A DNA stretch of 64,000 bases from Granulosicoccus sp963833195. GTDB taxonomy: Bacteria; Pseudomonadota; Gammaproteobacteria; Granulosicoccales; Granulosicoccaceae. The stretch is from positions 62,001-126,000 of the forward strand of contig CAWHXF010000024.1 in the NCBI GenBank assembly GCA_963833195.1, written 5' to 3'. The notes under the pieces are model-generated. The model did not search any database. It was not told the origin of the DNA and worked only from the letters and a program-made list of their open reading frames with translations. Positions 1 to 8,408 of this stretch are shown here, one piece after another; the stretch's first letter is position 1, and each line of letters begins with the position of its first letter. The position numbers and the translations under genes are program-made.

Positions 1-120
1 ATCGGTGTATTTGCGGTAGCCGCTCGGCGCGCGCGCGGGCGAGACGAGTCCCACCTCGTCGTAGTAGCGCAGCGTCTTCGGCGCAAGCTTCGCGTGCCGG
101 GCGGCCTCGCCGACGTTCAC
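1..120 (-). CDS. cueR: MerR-family regulator, CueR-like, 5' part only (window edge)
   Basis: Only the first 40 codons lie in the window; the rest runs off the left edge. The GTG start at 120 follows a GGAGG ribosome site five bases upstream. The peptide has the MerR winged-helix N-terminus: VNVGEAARHAKLAPKTLRYY, then DEVGL and SGYRKY. This family bends operator DNA to activate promoters with an over-long spacer. A CueR-type promoter at 236-266 lies upstream on the same strand, which suggests autoregulation. The same promoter type occurs at three other copper loci in the window, so a Cu(I)/Ag(I) sensor is likely. The metal-binding C-terminal cysteines are outside the window, so the metal is inferred. 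Confidence 0.85.
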   Translation of the reverse strand, partial: MNVGEAARHAKLAPKTLRYYDEVGLVSPARAPSGYRKYTD

Positions 121-235
121 ACCACCCTCCGGGCGCGCGGCGCCGCGGCGTTCGGGTCGGGACCGGACACGGCGGCGGGGAAGTCTGGCTGATGCATCGA
201 TCCGGGTCGGGCGGTACGCGTCGGGCTGGACCGTG

Positions 236-266
236 AACATGGGGGTTACTGTCGCTGGAAGGTCAA
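236..266 (-). promoter_or_regulatory. CueR-type promoter of the merR gene
   Basis: On the minus strand a -35 TTGACC (261-266) and a -10 CATGTT (236-241) are separated by 19 bp, the over-long spacer of MerR-activated promoters. The spacer starts TTCCAGCGAC, the half-site seen at the three other CueR-like promoters here. The rest of the 121-524 interval shows no gene. Confidence 0.7.
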
Positions 267-524
267 GGGGCCTGCCCGCATCGATGTCGGGTCGTGTCGT
301 GTCGTCTGATTCGAAGATGTGTCACATCGACCACTGTCGTCGCGCGGCGAGATCACGAGCGCCTGCCTCGAGCCGCCCCCTGCGGATTGAAAAAGGCGCC
401 GACCTGGGTGCGGTCGTTCCGATGCGTCGACGAGGCGTCGGTACGCTGTTCGCCGTCGCAGCGGTCACCCACCGGCTGCGGTTCCCGATCCGAACACTGC
501 CGAACGAAAACGGAGAGTTCGTCC

Positions 525-1364
525 ATGACCGATGTCACGGCCCGCGACGGTACGCGCTTGCGCGTCAAGGTCTGGGGCGATGGCCGTCCCGTCGTGCTGC
601 TCCACGGCTGGCCGCTGTCGGCCGACAGTTGGGACGACCAGGCGATGGCCATCGCCGACGCCGGCTACAAGGCCGTGACCTACGACCGGCGCGGCTTCGG
701 TCGCTCCGACCAGCCGTGGACCGGCTACGACTACGACACGCTCACCGATGATCTCGCCGATGTCATGGCCGCCACCGGCGCCGACGAGCGCGCGACGCTC
801 GTCGGCTTCTCGATGGGCGGCGGCGAGGTCGCGCGCTACATGAGCCGGCACGGCGGCAAGGGGGTCGCCCAGGCCGCGCTCGTCTCGTCCGTTGTGCCGT
901 ACCTGCTGCGCACCGACGACAACCCGCACGGCGTGCCCGAGGCGGAGTTCGGCGAGATGGCGGGCGGCATGCGAGACGACCGCGCGCGCTTCTTCGGCTG
1001 GTTCTTCGACGGCGTCTACGGCGTGGACGCGGTGAAGAAGCACGTCAGCCCCCACGTCCTCGAGTGGTCGCGCACGGTCGCCATGCAGGCGAGCTTGAAG
1101 GCGACGCTCGCGTGCGCCGAGGCTTTCGCGACGACGGACTTTCGTCCGGACCTGCCGCACTTCAAGGTGCCGACGCTCGTCATCCACGGCCTGGAGGACC
1201 GGACCGTGCCGATCGACGCGACCGGGCGCGCCGCGGCGCGGGGCATCGAGAACGCCACGCTGATCGAGTACGAGAACGCGCCGCACGCACTCTTCGACAC
1301 GCACAAGCGGCGCCTGACCGATGATCTGCTGGCCTTTCTCGGCTCGCTCGATCGGGAGAACTAG
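525..1364 (+). CDS. Alpha/beta hydrolase, non-haem chloroperoxidase type
   Basis: This is a 279-residue alpha/beta-hydrolase. The ATG at 525 was chosen because GGAGAG stands 8-9 bases upstream and the family's N-terminus begins here; the frame is open further upstream without coding character. The oxyanion HGWP lies at about 27-30, the nucleophile elbow GFSMGG places Ser96, and Asp225 (GLEDRTVP) and His254 (APHALF) complete the triad. Relatives are called cofactor-free chloroperoxidases or arylesterases; the natural substrate is usually unknown. It stands alone between the merR promoter and a decayed oxidoreductase gene on the other strand. A housekeeping or stress esterase is the safe reading. 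Confidence 0.85.
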   Translation: MTDVTARDGTRLRVKVWGDGRPVVLLHGWPLSADSWDDQAMAIADAGYKAVTYDRRGFGRSDQPWTGYDYDTLTDDLADVMAATGADERATLVGFSMGGGEVARYMSRHGGKGVAQAALVSSVVPYLLRTDDNPHGVPEAEFGEMAGGMRDDRARFFGWFFDGVYGVDAVKKHVSPHVLEWSRTVAMQASLKATLACAEAFATTDFRPDLPHFKVPTLVIHGLEDRTVPIDATGRAAARGIENATLIEYENAPHALFDTHKRRLTDDLLAFLGSLDREN

Positions 1365-1365
1365 A

Positions 1366-2243
1366 AAAACGCCTCGGACGAGAACGAGATCGGGCATGTC
1401 GTGCGTCTTGCCGTAGCCGTCGGTCACCGATGTTGCCGGGCCGGCGCCGATGAGGGTACCGCCCATCAGGTGTTGGTAGCCCAAGCCACCCGTCCACACC
1501 TCCTGTGCTCCTGCCGCGTCGAAGACGCGCTTGCCTTCCTCCAGCGTGTGCCGCCACAGCGCGAGCGTCTCGTCGGCGTAGGTGTGTTCGACCTCCGCTC
1601 GCGGCAGGCCGTTCTCGTCCCGCCGGTCATCCAGCCTGACCCGGTTCTCGCGGCGCGGCAACTCCTCGCACAGCGAGACCATCGTCCCGAAGTGCTGAGC
1701 CGCGCGGCGCATGAAGGCGTGCAACTCGTCGCCGAGAAGGTCGGTGCGACTGAAAACCCACGCGCAGAAGGGCGTCCGGGTTGATCGCCTGCGGGATTGC
1801 CCACTGGTACGAGCCGAACACGGGTTCAAGAGCGTCCTTGGTGTAGCCCTCGTGAGTGATGAGCTGACCCGCGCTCACGCCCATGTAGGACTGGGTCTCC
1901 GCTTCGAAGAGCCCGTAGATGCTGCCGGCGGGGTGCGACATGATGTACGCGCCGACCGGACCGCTCGAGTTCGGCAGCCCTTCCGGATGTGAGCCGCTTG
2001 TCGAGGCGAGGAGGAGGCGCGGCGTCTGATCTCACCCTGCGCGAAGACCTCGAGCGGCTTCATCGGGTAGGGCTCGCCGGGTAGAGGCCAGTCTTCGGCT
2101 TCGGCGTCGCCCGAGAGATCGATCTCCTGTTGCACGCGGTCGTAGAAGGGCCGCAGATGGTCGTACGCGAGGGGCCCGTCCTGCGTGCGTCCGTAGCGGC
2201 TTCGCACCTTGCGGCCGACCGGCCTGATGGACTCCATCGCCAC
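1366..2243 (-). pseudogene. GMC-family oxidoreductase, decayed remnant
   Basis: Fragments of one glucose-methanol-choline oxidoreductase appear in three minus-strand frames. Near 2020-2243 is the PLAYDHLRPFYDRVQQEI and PYPMKPLEVF stretch. Near 1790-1990 is GLPNSSGPVGAYIMSHPAGS with YQWAIPQAINPD. Near 1380-1780 is the C-terminal part, with AENRV-like and GYQHLMGGTLIG segments. The FAD-binding N-terminus is absent, an internal block is missing between the first two fragments, and the extreme C-terminus is lost near the hydrolase gene. With two frame changes and deletions this cannot make a working flavoenzyme. Confidence 0.75.
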
Positions 2244-2501
2244 GTCGCCTTGCCAGGGATCGTGGTGTCTCGCGACTGGCGGGCCTTGCTTTCCTGGCGC
2301 AACGTGCAGAGGCCTCGTTCAACAGGCTCACTACCGGGACGGCCCGAGCATTCGGATTCTCTGCAGGACTGAACCCGCGCCCGATGACCGTGCACGGGGG
2401 GCACGGACACCGGGCGGCAGGACCCCGGCCGCGCATCCGTGCGCGGTCGGCGATCGCCGTGCCGACGGGCAGCCCCCGATTGCCGAACGGCCGCGGCTCG
2501 T

Positions 2502-3152
2502 TCAGTCGGTCCGCTTGAGTTCCGCGTAGTCGCCGCGCAGCCGGGCGGTCACGGTGACGGGCTGGCCATCGCGGTTGCGCCAGAACCAGCCGTGGTTGCC
2601 GGCGAACGCGGCCGTGATGCTGCCCTCGTCCGACGACTGGCCGCGTCCCTGCTCGTAGCTGATCGACTGGCCGCTTCCGTCGCCGTGTAGGTCGTAGTTC
2701 ACCACACCGCCGTCGGCCTCCCAGGCGTAGTCGGCGGTCGCGCCCTCCTCCATGACGAGCTTCCACTCGATGCCCTCGCCGGGCTCGAGCGTGAAGCTGA
2801 TCTCGTCTGCCCAGGTGTCCGGCTCCTGGGCGTGCGCGGTGCCGACGAACAGCCCGAGCACGTCGTTCAGCAGGCTCGACTGCCCGTCCGCGCCCGGGAC
2901 CGTCATTCGCCGGTCCTTCTCCGCCTCCTCGGCGAGCTGGCTCTTGATCATGCCCATCTCGGTGAGACCGATCAGGCGTCCTGCGCCGGTCGGATCGAGA
3001 CCGTGCTCGGCCGGCATCACGACGGTCACGAGGATGGCCGCCGCGGCGCCGGCGGCGATGACGGTGGACTTCACGAGCTGCTTCGAGGACGGCAGCTCGT
3101 CGGCCTGGGGCTTGTAGGCGTTGTACATGTGCGACTCCGAAGTGGGGTTCAT
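2502..3152 (-). CDS. Membrane-anchored periplasmic protein of HupE-like loci
   Basis: This 216-residue protein has one N-terminal membrane segment (about 28-46), a DPTGAGRLIGLTEMG motif just after it, and a beta-rich soluble domain (about 110-216) that should face the periplasm. The start at 3152 overlaps the stop of the hupE-like gene as ATGA, so the two are probably translationally coupled; an internal ATG at 3128 is the alternative. Relatives are annotated only as transmembrane anchor protein and occur beside HupE/UreJ-type permeases. I infer a role in metal uptake or delivery with that permease; the exact function is unknown. The 260 bp downstream hold no gene. Confidence 0.75.
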   Translation of the reverse strand: MNPTSESHMYNAYKPQADELPSSKQLVKSTVIAAGAAAAILVTVVMPAEHGLDPTGAGRLIGLTEMGMIKSQLAEEAEKDRRMTVPGADGQSSLLNDVLGLFVGTAHAQEPDTWADEISFTLEPGEGIEWKLVMEEGATADYAWEADGGVVNYDLHGDGSGQSISYEQGRGQSSDEGSITAAFAGNHGWFWRNRDGQPVTVTARLRGDYAELKRTD

Positions 3153-3877
3153 GCGTAGAGGGCGAAGCCCGTGAGCTGGTGGCCCACGAGCAGGAAGCCG
3201 AGCGACATCATCACCACGTTGGCGGTGTAGGCGTGGCGCCAGAAGCTCGCCCGCTTGCGCCACCAGCCCATGGCGATGAGGATGACGGCGAGTGCCGCCA
3301 TCTGTCCGAGCTCGACGCCGACGTTGAATGCCAAGAGGTTCGGCAACAGCCCGTCCGGGGCGATGTCGTAGTCGAGGATCTTCGTGGCCAGGCCGAGGCC
3401 GTGGAAGAAGCCGAAGATCAGCGTCGCGGCCTTCGTGTTCGGCTGCACACCGAACCAGCGCCGGTAGGCACCGAGGTTGTCGAGCGCCTTGTAGACGACC
3501 GACAGCCCGATGATGGCGTCGATGAGGTACGCGTCGACGTCCCAGCCGAAGTAGACGCCGGCGAGCATCGTGGTCGAATGCCCGATGGCGAAGAGGCTGA
3601 CGTAGAGGGCGAGATGGTTCATCCGATAGAGGAAGAACACGATGCCCAGCAGGAACAGGATGTGGTCGTATCCGGTCACCATGTGCTTGGCGCCGAGATA
3701 CATGAAGGGGATGAGCTTCACCCCCCAGATCTCCTGGATGTAGCCCGCGTCGCCTTCGGTGACGGCGTGCGCGAGGACGGGGCCGGTACCGGCAAGTAAC
3801 AGCACGGGCACGAGTAGGGACAGGAGAAACGCTCGGCGCACGCCGCCGTCTCTCCAGCCCCGAAGGACTGTAGTCAT
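3149..3877 (-). CDS. HupE/UreJ-family membrane protein
   Basis: The product is 242 residues with a signal sequence and about six further hydrophobic segments. Family motifs are intact: GAKHMVTGYDHILFLL, FGFFHGLGLATKI and FNVGVELGQ, carrying the conserved histidines, aspartate and glutamate expected in the channel. Members of this family are thought to carry Ni or other divalent metals across the inner membrane, though many copies in resistance islands are uncharacterised. It sits between a small histidine-rich protein gene and the membrane-anchor protein gene in one minus-strand unit. The unit is divergent from a CsoR-nreB pair, which fits nickel or cobalt handling, but the metal is inferred. 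Confidence 0.82.
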   Translation of the reverse strand: MTTVLRGWRDGGVRRAFLLSLLVPVLLLAGTGPVLAHAVTEGDAGYIQEIWGVKLIPFMYLGAKHMVTGYDHILFLLGIVFFLYRMNHLALYVSLFAIGHSTTMLAGVYFGWDVDAYLIDAIIGLSVVYKALDNLGAYRRWFGVQPNTKAATLIFGFFHGLGLATKILDYDIAPDGLLPNLLAFNVGVELGQMAALAVILIAMGWWRKRASFWRHAYTANVVMMSLGFLLVGHQLTGFALYA

Positions 3878-3945
3878 GGATCGAACTCCGCTTGGGTGTG
3901 GGGGTGATCGGGCATGCCGCGCGGCGAGCGCGCGGGCAAGATCGA

Positions 3946-4302
3946 TCACGCGCGCGGAGGGCGCTCGATCCGGAAGACCTGCTGCGGGGGCCCGTCCCGG
4001 AGCGTCGGCAGACGCCAGGCGTCCCGATAGCCCTCGAACGGCTGCGGCGCCCGCGCGAGCGCGAGACCCGCCGGGCTGTGGTCGTGATCGGCGGCGTCGT
4101 GAGCGTGGCCGTGCATGGCCCAGTAGACATCGACGTCGGGATCGTGCGCGTGGCCGTGCTCGGCCACCGCCTCCACGCGCTCCTGCGCCGTCTCCACGGC
4201 CTTCGGAGCGTGCTCCGTCCCGGGCACGACGGACCACAAGCCGATCGCCAGGACAAGGATTCCGGCGAGCGCGCGGCAGGCGATGGTCCGAAGGGGCTTC
4301 AC
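3946..4302 (-). CDS. Small histidine-rich exported protein
   Basis: This is a 118-residue protein with an N-terminal hydrophobic segment (LAGILVLAIGLWSV) and a mature part rich in His-Asp-Ala repeats (EHGHAHD, MHGHAHDAADHDH). The GTG at 4302 is preceded by AGGA at suitable spacing. Such histidine clusters bind Ni, Co, Zn or Cu weakly and are typical of periplasmic metal buffers or sensors. It lies upstream of the HupE-like gene with a 68-bp gap and is probably cotranscribed. I do not recognise a named family; a DUF2946-like protein is possible but not shown. Confidence 0.65.
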   Translation of the reverse strand: MKPLRTIACRALAGILVLAIGLWSVVPGTEHAPKAVETAQERVEAVAEHGHAHDPDVDVYWAMHGHAHDAADHDHSPAGLALARAPQPFEGYRDAWRLPTLRDGPPQQVFRIERPPRA

Positions 4303-4505
4303 CGGTTCCTGCTGGTTCGCTCGCTGTCTTTCGGCATGCCCCGCACGGTGCGGTTTCTGGAAGCCTTCGCAGGTGCGGCCCGAGTCTAGGTGGAAGATCC
4401 GCACCGGACAACTCGTGCCGATCATCATCGGATTTCTCGATGTCCAGCACGATCGCGCAAGCCGCGGAACAGGCACGGACGTACCCGAAGCCGACGGATT
4501 GCCCG

Positions 4506-4522
4506 ATCCCCCCAGGGGGGAT
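4506..4522. promoter_or_regulatory. CsoR/RcnR-type operator
   Basis: The 17 bp ATCCCCCCAGGGGGGAT form a perfect palindrome of C-tract and G-tract, the hallmark operator of CsoR/RcnR/FrmR (DUF156) repressors. It ends 11 bases before the start of the DUF156 gene and directly abuts a GATACT -10-like element, so bound repressor would block initiation. Confidence 0.82.
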
Positions 4523-4533
4523 ACTCTTGAAGC

Positions 4534-4791
4534 ATGACAGACCCTCATGTGCACGCGACCCACCCCGCGCTCGTCAAGCGGCTCAAGCGTGCCGGAGGGC
4601 ACTTGCGCCACGTCGTCGAGATGATCGAGTCCGGGCGGCCGTGCACCGAGATCGCGACGCAGCTGCAGGCGGTCGAGCGCGCCGTCACCGCCGCCAAGCG
4701 CACGCTCATCCACGACCACATCGATCACTGCCTGGAAGGTGACGGCGCGGCCAATCTCGCCGAGCTGCGATCGTTGGCGAAGCTGCTCTGA
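4534..4791 (+). CDS. csoR: CsoR/RcnR-family metal-sensing repressor
   Basis: This 85-residue DUF156 protein is an all-helical DNA-binding repressor released by metal. Candidate ligands are Cys37 (GRPCTEI), His62 and Cys66 (LIHDHIDHC), plus His5 and His7 near the N-terminus. Cys-His-Cys is the copper set of CsoR, while an extra N-terminal His recalls the nickel or cobalt sensors RcnR and InrS. The next gene, 14 bp downstream, is an NreB-like nickel exporter, so nickel or cobalt is the better guess. A perfect cognate operator lies in its promoter, so it should repress itself and nreB. Confidence 0.85.
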   Translation: MTDPHVHATHPALVKRLKRAGGHLRHVVEMIESGRPCTEIATQLQAVERAVTAAKRTLIHDHIDHCLEGDGAANLAELRSLAKLL

Positions 4792-4805
4792 AGCAGGCCT
4801 GCCGC

Positions 4806-6140
4806 GTGGTGAAATTGCCCGCCGACGGCACCTACCGCTGCCTCTTCCTCGCGCAGGTCGTCGCCCTCGTCGGCACGGGTCTGGCCACTGTCGCGCTGGG
4901 GCTGCTCGCGTTCGATCTGGCGGGCGAGCGAGCCGGCAGCGTGCTCGGCACGGCCCTCGCGATCAAGATGCTCGCCTACGTCGGAGTCGCGCCCGTGGCG
5001 GCGGCCGTGGCCGAGCGACTGCCGCGCAGGACGATGCTCGTCGCGCTCGATCTCGTGCGCGGCGCGGTGGCGGCCTGCCTGCCGTTCGTCACCGACATCT
5101 GGCAGATCTACGTCCTGATCTTCGTGCTGCAGGCGGCGTGCGCGGCGTTCACCCCGGCGTTCCAGGCGACGATCCCCGACGTCCTGACCGACGAGCGCGA
5201 GTACACGCAGGCGCTGTCGCTCTCGCGGCTCGCCTACGATCTCGAGAGCCTGGTCAGTCCGCTACTCGCGGCCGCGCTGCTGAGCGTGATCGGCTACAAC
5301 GATCTCTTCGCCGGCACCGCACTCGGATTCCTGGTCTCGGCGGCGCTGGTGATGTCGACCCGGCTGCCCCAGCGCGCGGCGACGGCCGGTGCGCGGTTCG
5401 GCGAGCGCGTCTCGCGCGGTATCCGCATCTACCTCGCCACGCCGCGCCTGCGCGGGCTCATGGCGGTCAATGTCGTCGTCGCGAGCGCCGGGGCGCTCGT
5501 CATCGTGAACACGGTGGTGCTCGTGCAGGGCGTCCACGGGCTCGGGCAGCGCGACACGGCGCTGGCGCTGGCGGCGTTCGGCGCGGGCTCGATGACGGTC
5601 GCGCTGCTGCTGCCGAGCCTGCTCGACAGGGAGGCGGACCGGAGTGCGATGCTGGCAGGGTCGGTCGTCCTCGCGGTGGGCGCCGGGCTGGCCGCGATCG
5701 TGCCGAGCTTCGGCTGGCTGCTGCCGCTGTGGTTCGCACTCGGCACGGGCTACTCGCTCGCCCAGACGCCCTCGGGCAGGTTGCTGCGCCGCTCGTCGGG
5801 GACATCGGACCGTCTCGCCCTGTTCGCGGCGCAGTTCGCGCTGTCGCACGCGGGCTGGCTCGTGACGTACCCGCTCGCGGGCTGGGCGGGCGCGACGTAC
5901 GGCGTACCCGCCAGCGCCGTCGCGCTGGCAAGTCTCGGCGGCGTGGCCGTGATCGTCGCTGTACGGGTCTGGCCATCGGGCGACCCCACCGTCGTCGAGC
6001 ATCGGCACGACCACCTGCCCGCCGATCATCCGCACTGGCGCGAGGGCGAGCGCCACGGGCGCGGCCGGCATGCGCACGCCTACCACATCGACGCCCTGCA
6101 TCGCGCATGGCCACACGCCCGCCGAGCCGACGGTACCTGA
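4806..6140 (+). CDS. nreB: NreB-like MFS metal exporter with His-rich tail
   Basis: The 444-residue major-facilitator transporter has about twelve membrane helices and the loop motif ERLPRRTM between helices 2 and 3. The C-terminal tail from about residue 395 is hydrophilic and histidine-rich (VEHRHDHLPADHPHW and GRHAHAYHIDALHRAW). NreB-type nickel exporters share this layout, and the tail is thought to bind metal in the cytoplasm. The start is GTG at 4806, with a second GTG at 4809. It follows the csoR gene by 14 bp. A truncated and interrupted paralogue lies at 26714-29619. Confidence 0.85.
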   Translation: MVKLPADGTYRCLFLAQVVALVGTGLATVALGLLAFDLAGERAGSVLGTALAIKMLAYVGVAPVAAAVAERLPRRTMLVALDLVRGAVAACLPFVTDIWQIYVLIFVLQAACAAFTPAFQATIPDVLTDEREYTQALSLSRLAYDLESLVSPLLAAALLSVIGYNDLFAGTALGFLVSAALVMSTRLPQRAATAGARFGERVSRGIRIYLATPRLRGLMAVNVVVASAGALVIVNTVVLVQGVHGLGQRDTALALAAFGAGSMTVALLLPSLLDREADRSAMLAGSVVLAVGAGLAAIVPSFGWLLPLWFALGTGYSLAQTPSGRLLRRSSGTSDRLALFAAQFALSHAGWLVTYPLAGWAGATYGVPASAVALASLGGVAVIVAVRVWPSGDPTVVEHRHDHLPADHPHWREGERHGRGRHAHAYHIDALHRAWPHARRADGT

Positions 6141-6193
6141 CGGCCCGGACCGTATCTCGGGCGCTGACCCTGGAGCACCGACCGGCCAACCGA

Positions 6194-7807
6194 TCACCGT
6201 CGACGCGCCGTCGCGACGAGGGTCGCGAGGGCCGCGACGAACACCGGCCAATTCCCGGCCCATGCGTACCACGTCGTGCCGGTGCGGGGCACCACGCGCA
6301 CGTCGAGAACGCCGCTCTCGTCCTGCGGGATGCGCCCCTCAACCGTGCCATCGAACGCGATCGACGACGACACCCCGGTGTTCGTCACCCGGATCAAAGG
6401 CCGTGCGAGCTCACGCGCGCGCATCCGCGCCTTCTGCTCGTGCTGGTGCGGGGCCGAGCTGTCGCCGAACCACGCGTCGTTCGACACGTTCACGAGTACG
6501 CCCGCCTCGGGTACCAGCGCGCGCATCTCCTCGCCGAACACGTCCTCGTAGCAGATCGACACGCCGATCGACTCGCCCCCAATCTCGAGCGGTACGTGCG
6601 GGCCCGTCCCACGCGCGAGATCCGAGCCCGGCAGGGTGATGAAGTCGCCGACGAGCGCCTCGACGACGCCGCGCATCGGCAGGTACTCGCCGAACGGCAC
6701 GAGGTGGCGCTTGCGGTAGGTCTGGCGCTCACCGGTCAGTTGTCGCACTGCGTTCCAGGCCGAGCCGTCCGCGCGCTCGAAGCCGCCCGCCAGCAGCTCG
6801 ACCCCCTGCGCCTCGAACCCCGCGACCGCCGGAGCCAGCGTCCGCTCGACGCGCGCGAACGAGGTCGGGATCGCGGTCTCGGGCCACACCACGAGATCGG
6901 TGTCGTCGGGCAGGCGCTCGCGGCTGAGCCGGACGTACTCGCTCAGCGAGCCGTCCAGAAGCTCGGGCCGGAACTTGATCTCCTGGCGGATGTTCGCCTG
7001 CACGAGCCGCACCCCCAGCGGTGCACGCCCGGCGGGCTCGGAGAAGGATAGCGCCGGCGCGGCGAGCGTCACGGCCGCGACGAGCGCGATCGAGGCACCG
7101 GCCGCCGCCTGCGAGCGGCGCGCCGTCGGCGACGCGAGCGGCAGCAGCGAGGCCGCCACGCCCGCTAACAGGAAGCCGATACCGTAGACGCCGACCACCG
7201 GCGCGAGCGCGCCCATCGGTCCGTCCGTCTGCGAGTAGCCGACGACGATCCACGGGAAGCCGCCAAGGAACTTGCCGCGCGCGAGCTCGCTGAGCGACCA
7301 CGTGGCAGCGAACACCCACGCGTCCGAGGCGCGGTGCCGACGTGTCGTGCCGGTCGTCGGGGACGGACCTGTGTTCGGGCCGCGCAGACGCGCCCATGCC
7401 CACGCGGCGCCCGCTGGGAAGCACGCCACGACGGCGATCAGCAGCGCGGTCAACAGGCTCGCGAACGCTTCGGTCGCACCGCCGAACAGGTTCAGGCTGT
7501 GGTAGACCCAGTTGACACCGAACCCGAAGTAGCCGAGGCCGAACGCGAAGCCCGTGAGCGCCGCCCGACGCGGCGATGCGTTCTGCAGCAGCACGTAGAG
7601 GGTCAGCAACGCGGCGGGTGCGAGCGGCCACAGCTCCCACGGCGCGAACGCCAGCGGCAGCACGCCCCCCGCACCAAGCGACAGCGCCAGCCCGATCGAC
7701 CGGGGCGTCTGTCGCGCCTGTGCCATTCCGGGCGTGCCGTGCCCGGACAAGGGCGCTGCCGACCGCCTCACGCGGCGCGCGGGGTCGAGCCCGCACTCGC
7801 AAGCCAT
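6194..7807 (-). CDS. lnt: Apolipoprotein N-acyltransferase
   Basis: Lnt adds the third acyl chain to lipoproteins in the inner membrane. This copy (537 residues) has an N-terminal block of six to seven membrane helices and a periplasmic nitrilase domain. The catalytic set is visible as Glu in WPETAIP, Lys in KRHLVPFGEYLP and Cys in ICYEDVF. The start at 7807 is open; an ATG at 7726 that removes 27 residues is equally possible. It is convergent with nreB and downstream of the ccdA-tlpA-dsbE operon on the same strand. With lspA at 15233 it gives the island two lipoprotein-maturation enzymes, probably extra to the chromosomal ones. Confidence 0.92.
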   Translation of the reverse strand: MACECGLDPARRVRRSAAPLSGHGTPGMAQARQTPRSIGLALSLGAGGVLPLAFAPWELWPLAPAALLTLYVLLQNASPRRAALTGFAFGLGYFGFGVNWVYHSLNLFGGATEAFASLLTALLIAVVACFPAGAAWAWARLRGPNTGPSPTTGTTRRHRASDAWVFAATWSLSELARGKFLGGFPWIVVGYSQTDGPMGALAPVVGVYGIGFLLAGVAASLLPLASPTARRSQAAAGASIALVAAVTLAAPALSFSEPAGRAPLGVRLVQANIRQEIKFRPELLDGSLSEYVRLSRERLPDDTDLVVWPETAIPTSFARVERTLAPAVAGFEAQGVELLAGGFERADGSAWNAVRQLTGERQTYRKRHLVPFGEYLPMRGVVEALVGDFITLPGSDLARGTGPHVPLEIGGESIGVSICYEDVFGEEMRALVPEAGVLVNVSNDAWFGDSSAPHQHEQKARMRARELARPLIRVTNTGVSSSIAFDGTVEGRIPQDESGVLDVRVVPRTGTTWYAWAGNWPVFVAALATLVATARRR

Positions 7808-7834
7808 CGCCTCGTTGGGGTCCGGCCCACGCGG

Positions 7835-8407
7835 CTATCCGATCCGACCGAGCACGGGGAAGCTGTTCAGCAGCCACCACGCCAGCCGCGAGAGCTGACC
7901 GGTCATGACCGCGATGCCCATGACCACCATCAGCACCCCCGCCGCGCGGTAGAGCAGCCGTCCAGTGCGTCCGATGCCTCTGATCCGCCGCGCGATCGCG
8001 TCGGTGAACAGCGCGGTGAGCAGGAACGGCACGCCAAGCCCCGCCGAGTACACCGCGAGCAGCCCCACGGCGTCGGCGGTACCCGCCGAGCTCGCCCCGA
8101 CGGTCAGGATCGCGCCGCCGACGAGCCCGAGCTCCGCGCGCCGGGCGAGCAGCAGCTGCCCGAGGGTGCCGACGCCGGCGCCGAGCAGCACGAACACCGT
8201 CGAGAACCCGAGCACGAAGCACAGCGAGAGCCCGACGGCGGACAACCGCTCGGACAGCGCGGCCCGGTGCCCCGCCGGCCGGGCCGTCTGTCCGGCGATG
8301 AACGAGACGTAGCCCGGCACCAGCGGCAGCACGCAGGGCGAGAGAAAGGAGATCGCGCCGGCGAGGAAGGCGGCCAGGATCCCGATCCCGGCGATGTCGA
8401 AGGACAC
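7835..8407 (-). CDS. ccdA: CcdA-like thiol transporter, internally shortened
   Basis: CcdA carries electrons from thioredoxin to periplasmic thioredoxin-like proteins through two cysteines in its membrane helices. This 190-residue protein keeps the first (FLSPCVLPLVPGY). The region of the second, normally a TPC(I/V)GP motif, is replaced by a direct join at LGLVGGAILTVGASS. Family members are usually 220-240 residues, so roughly 40-50 residues are missing in frame. The GTG start at 8407 lies 1 bp from the stop of the upstream tlpA gene. Either the protein is inactive or it works differently; an assembly deletion cannot be excluded. Confidence 0.8.
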   Translation of the reverse strand: MSFDIAGIGILAAFLAGAISFLSPCVLPLVPGYVSFIAGQTARPAGHRAALSERLSAVGLSLCFVLGFSTVFVLLGAGVGTLGQLLLARRAELGLVGGAILTVGASSAGTADAVGLLAVYSAGLGVPFLLTALFTDAIARRIRGIGRTGRLLYRAAGVLMVVMGIAVMTGQLSRLAWWLLNSFPVLGRIG

Positions 8408-8408
8408 G

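Noticed and set aside
4739..7051. A 770-codon plus-strand open frame across nreB and lnt
   Set aside because: It is Arg/Ala-rich without any family motif and overlaps two well-supported genes; long antisense frames are expected in DNA this GC-rich.
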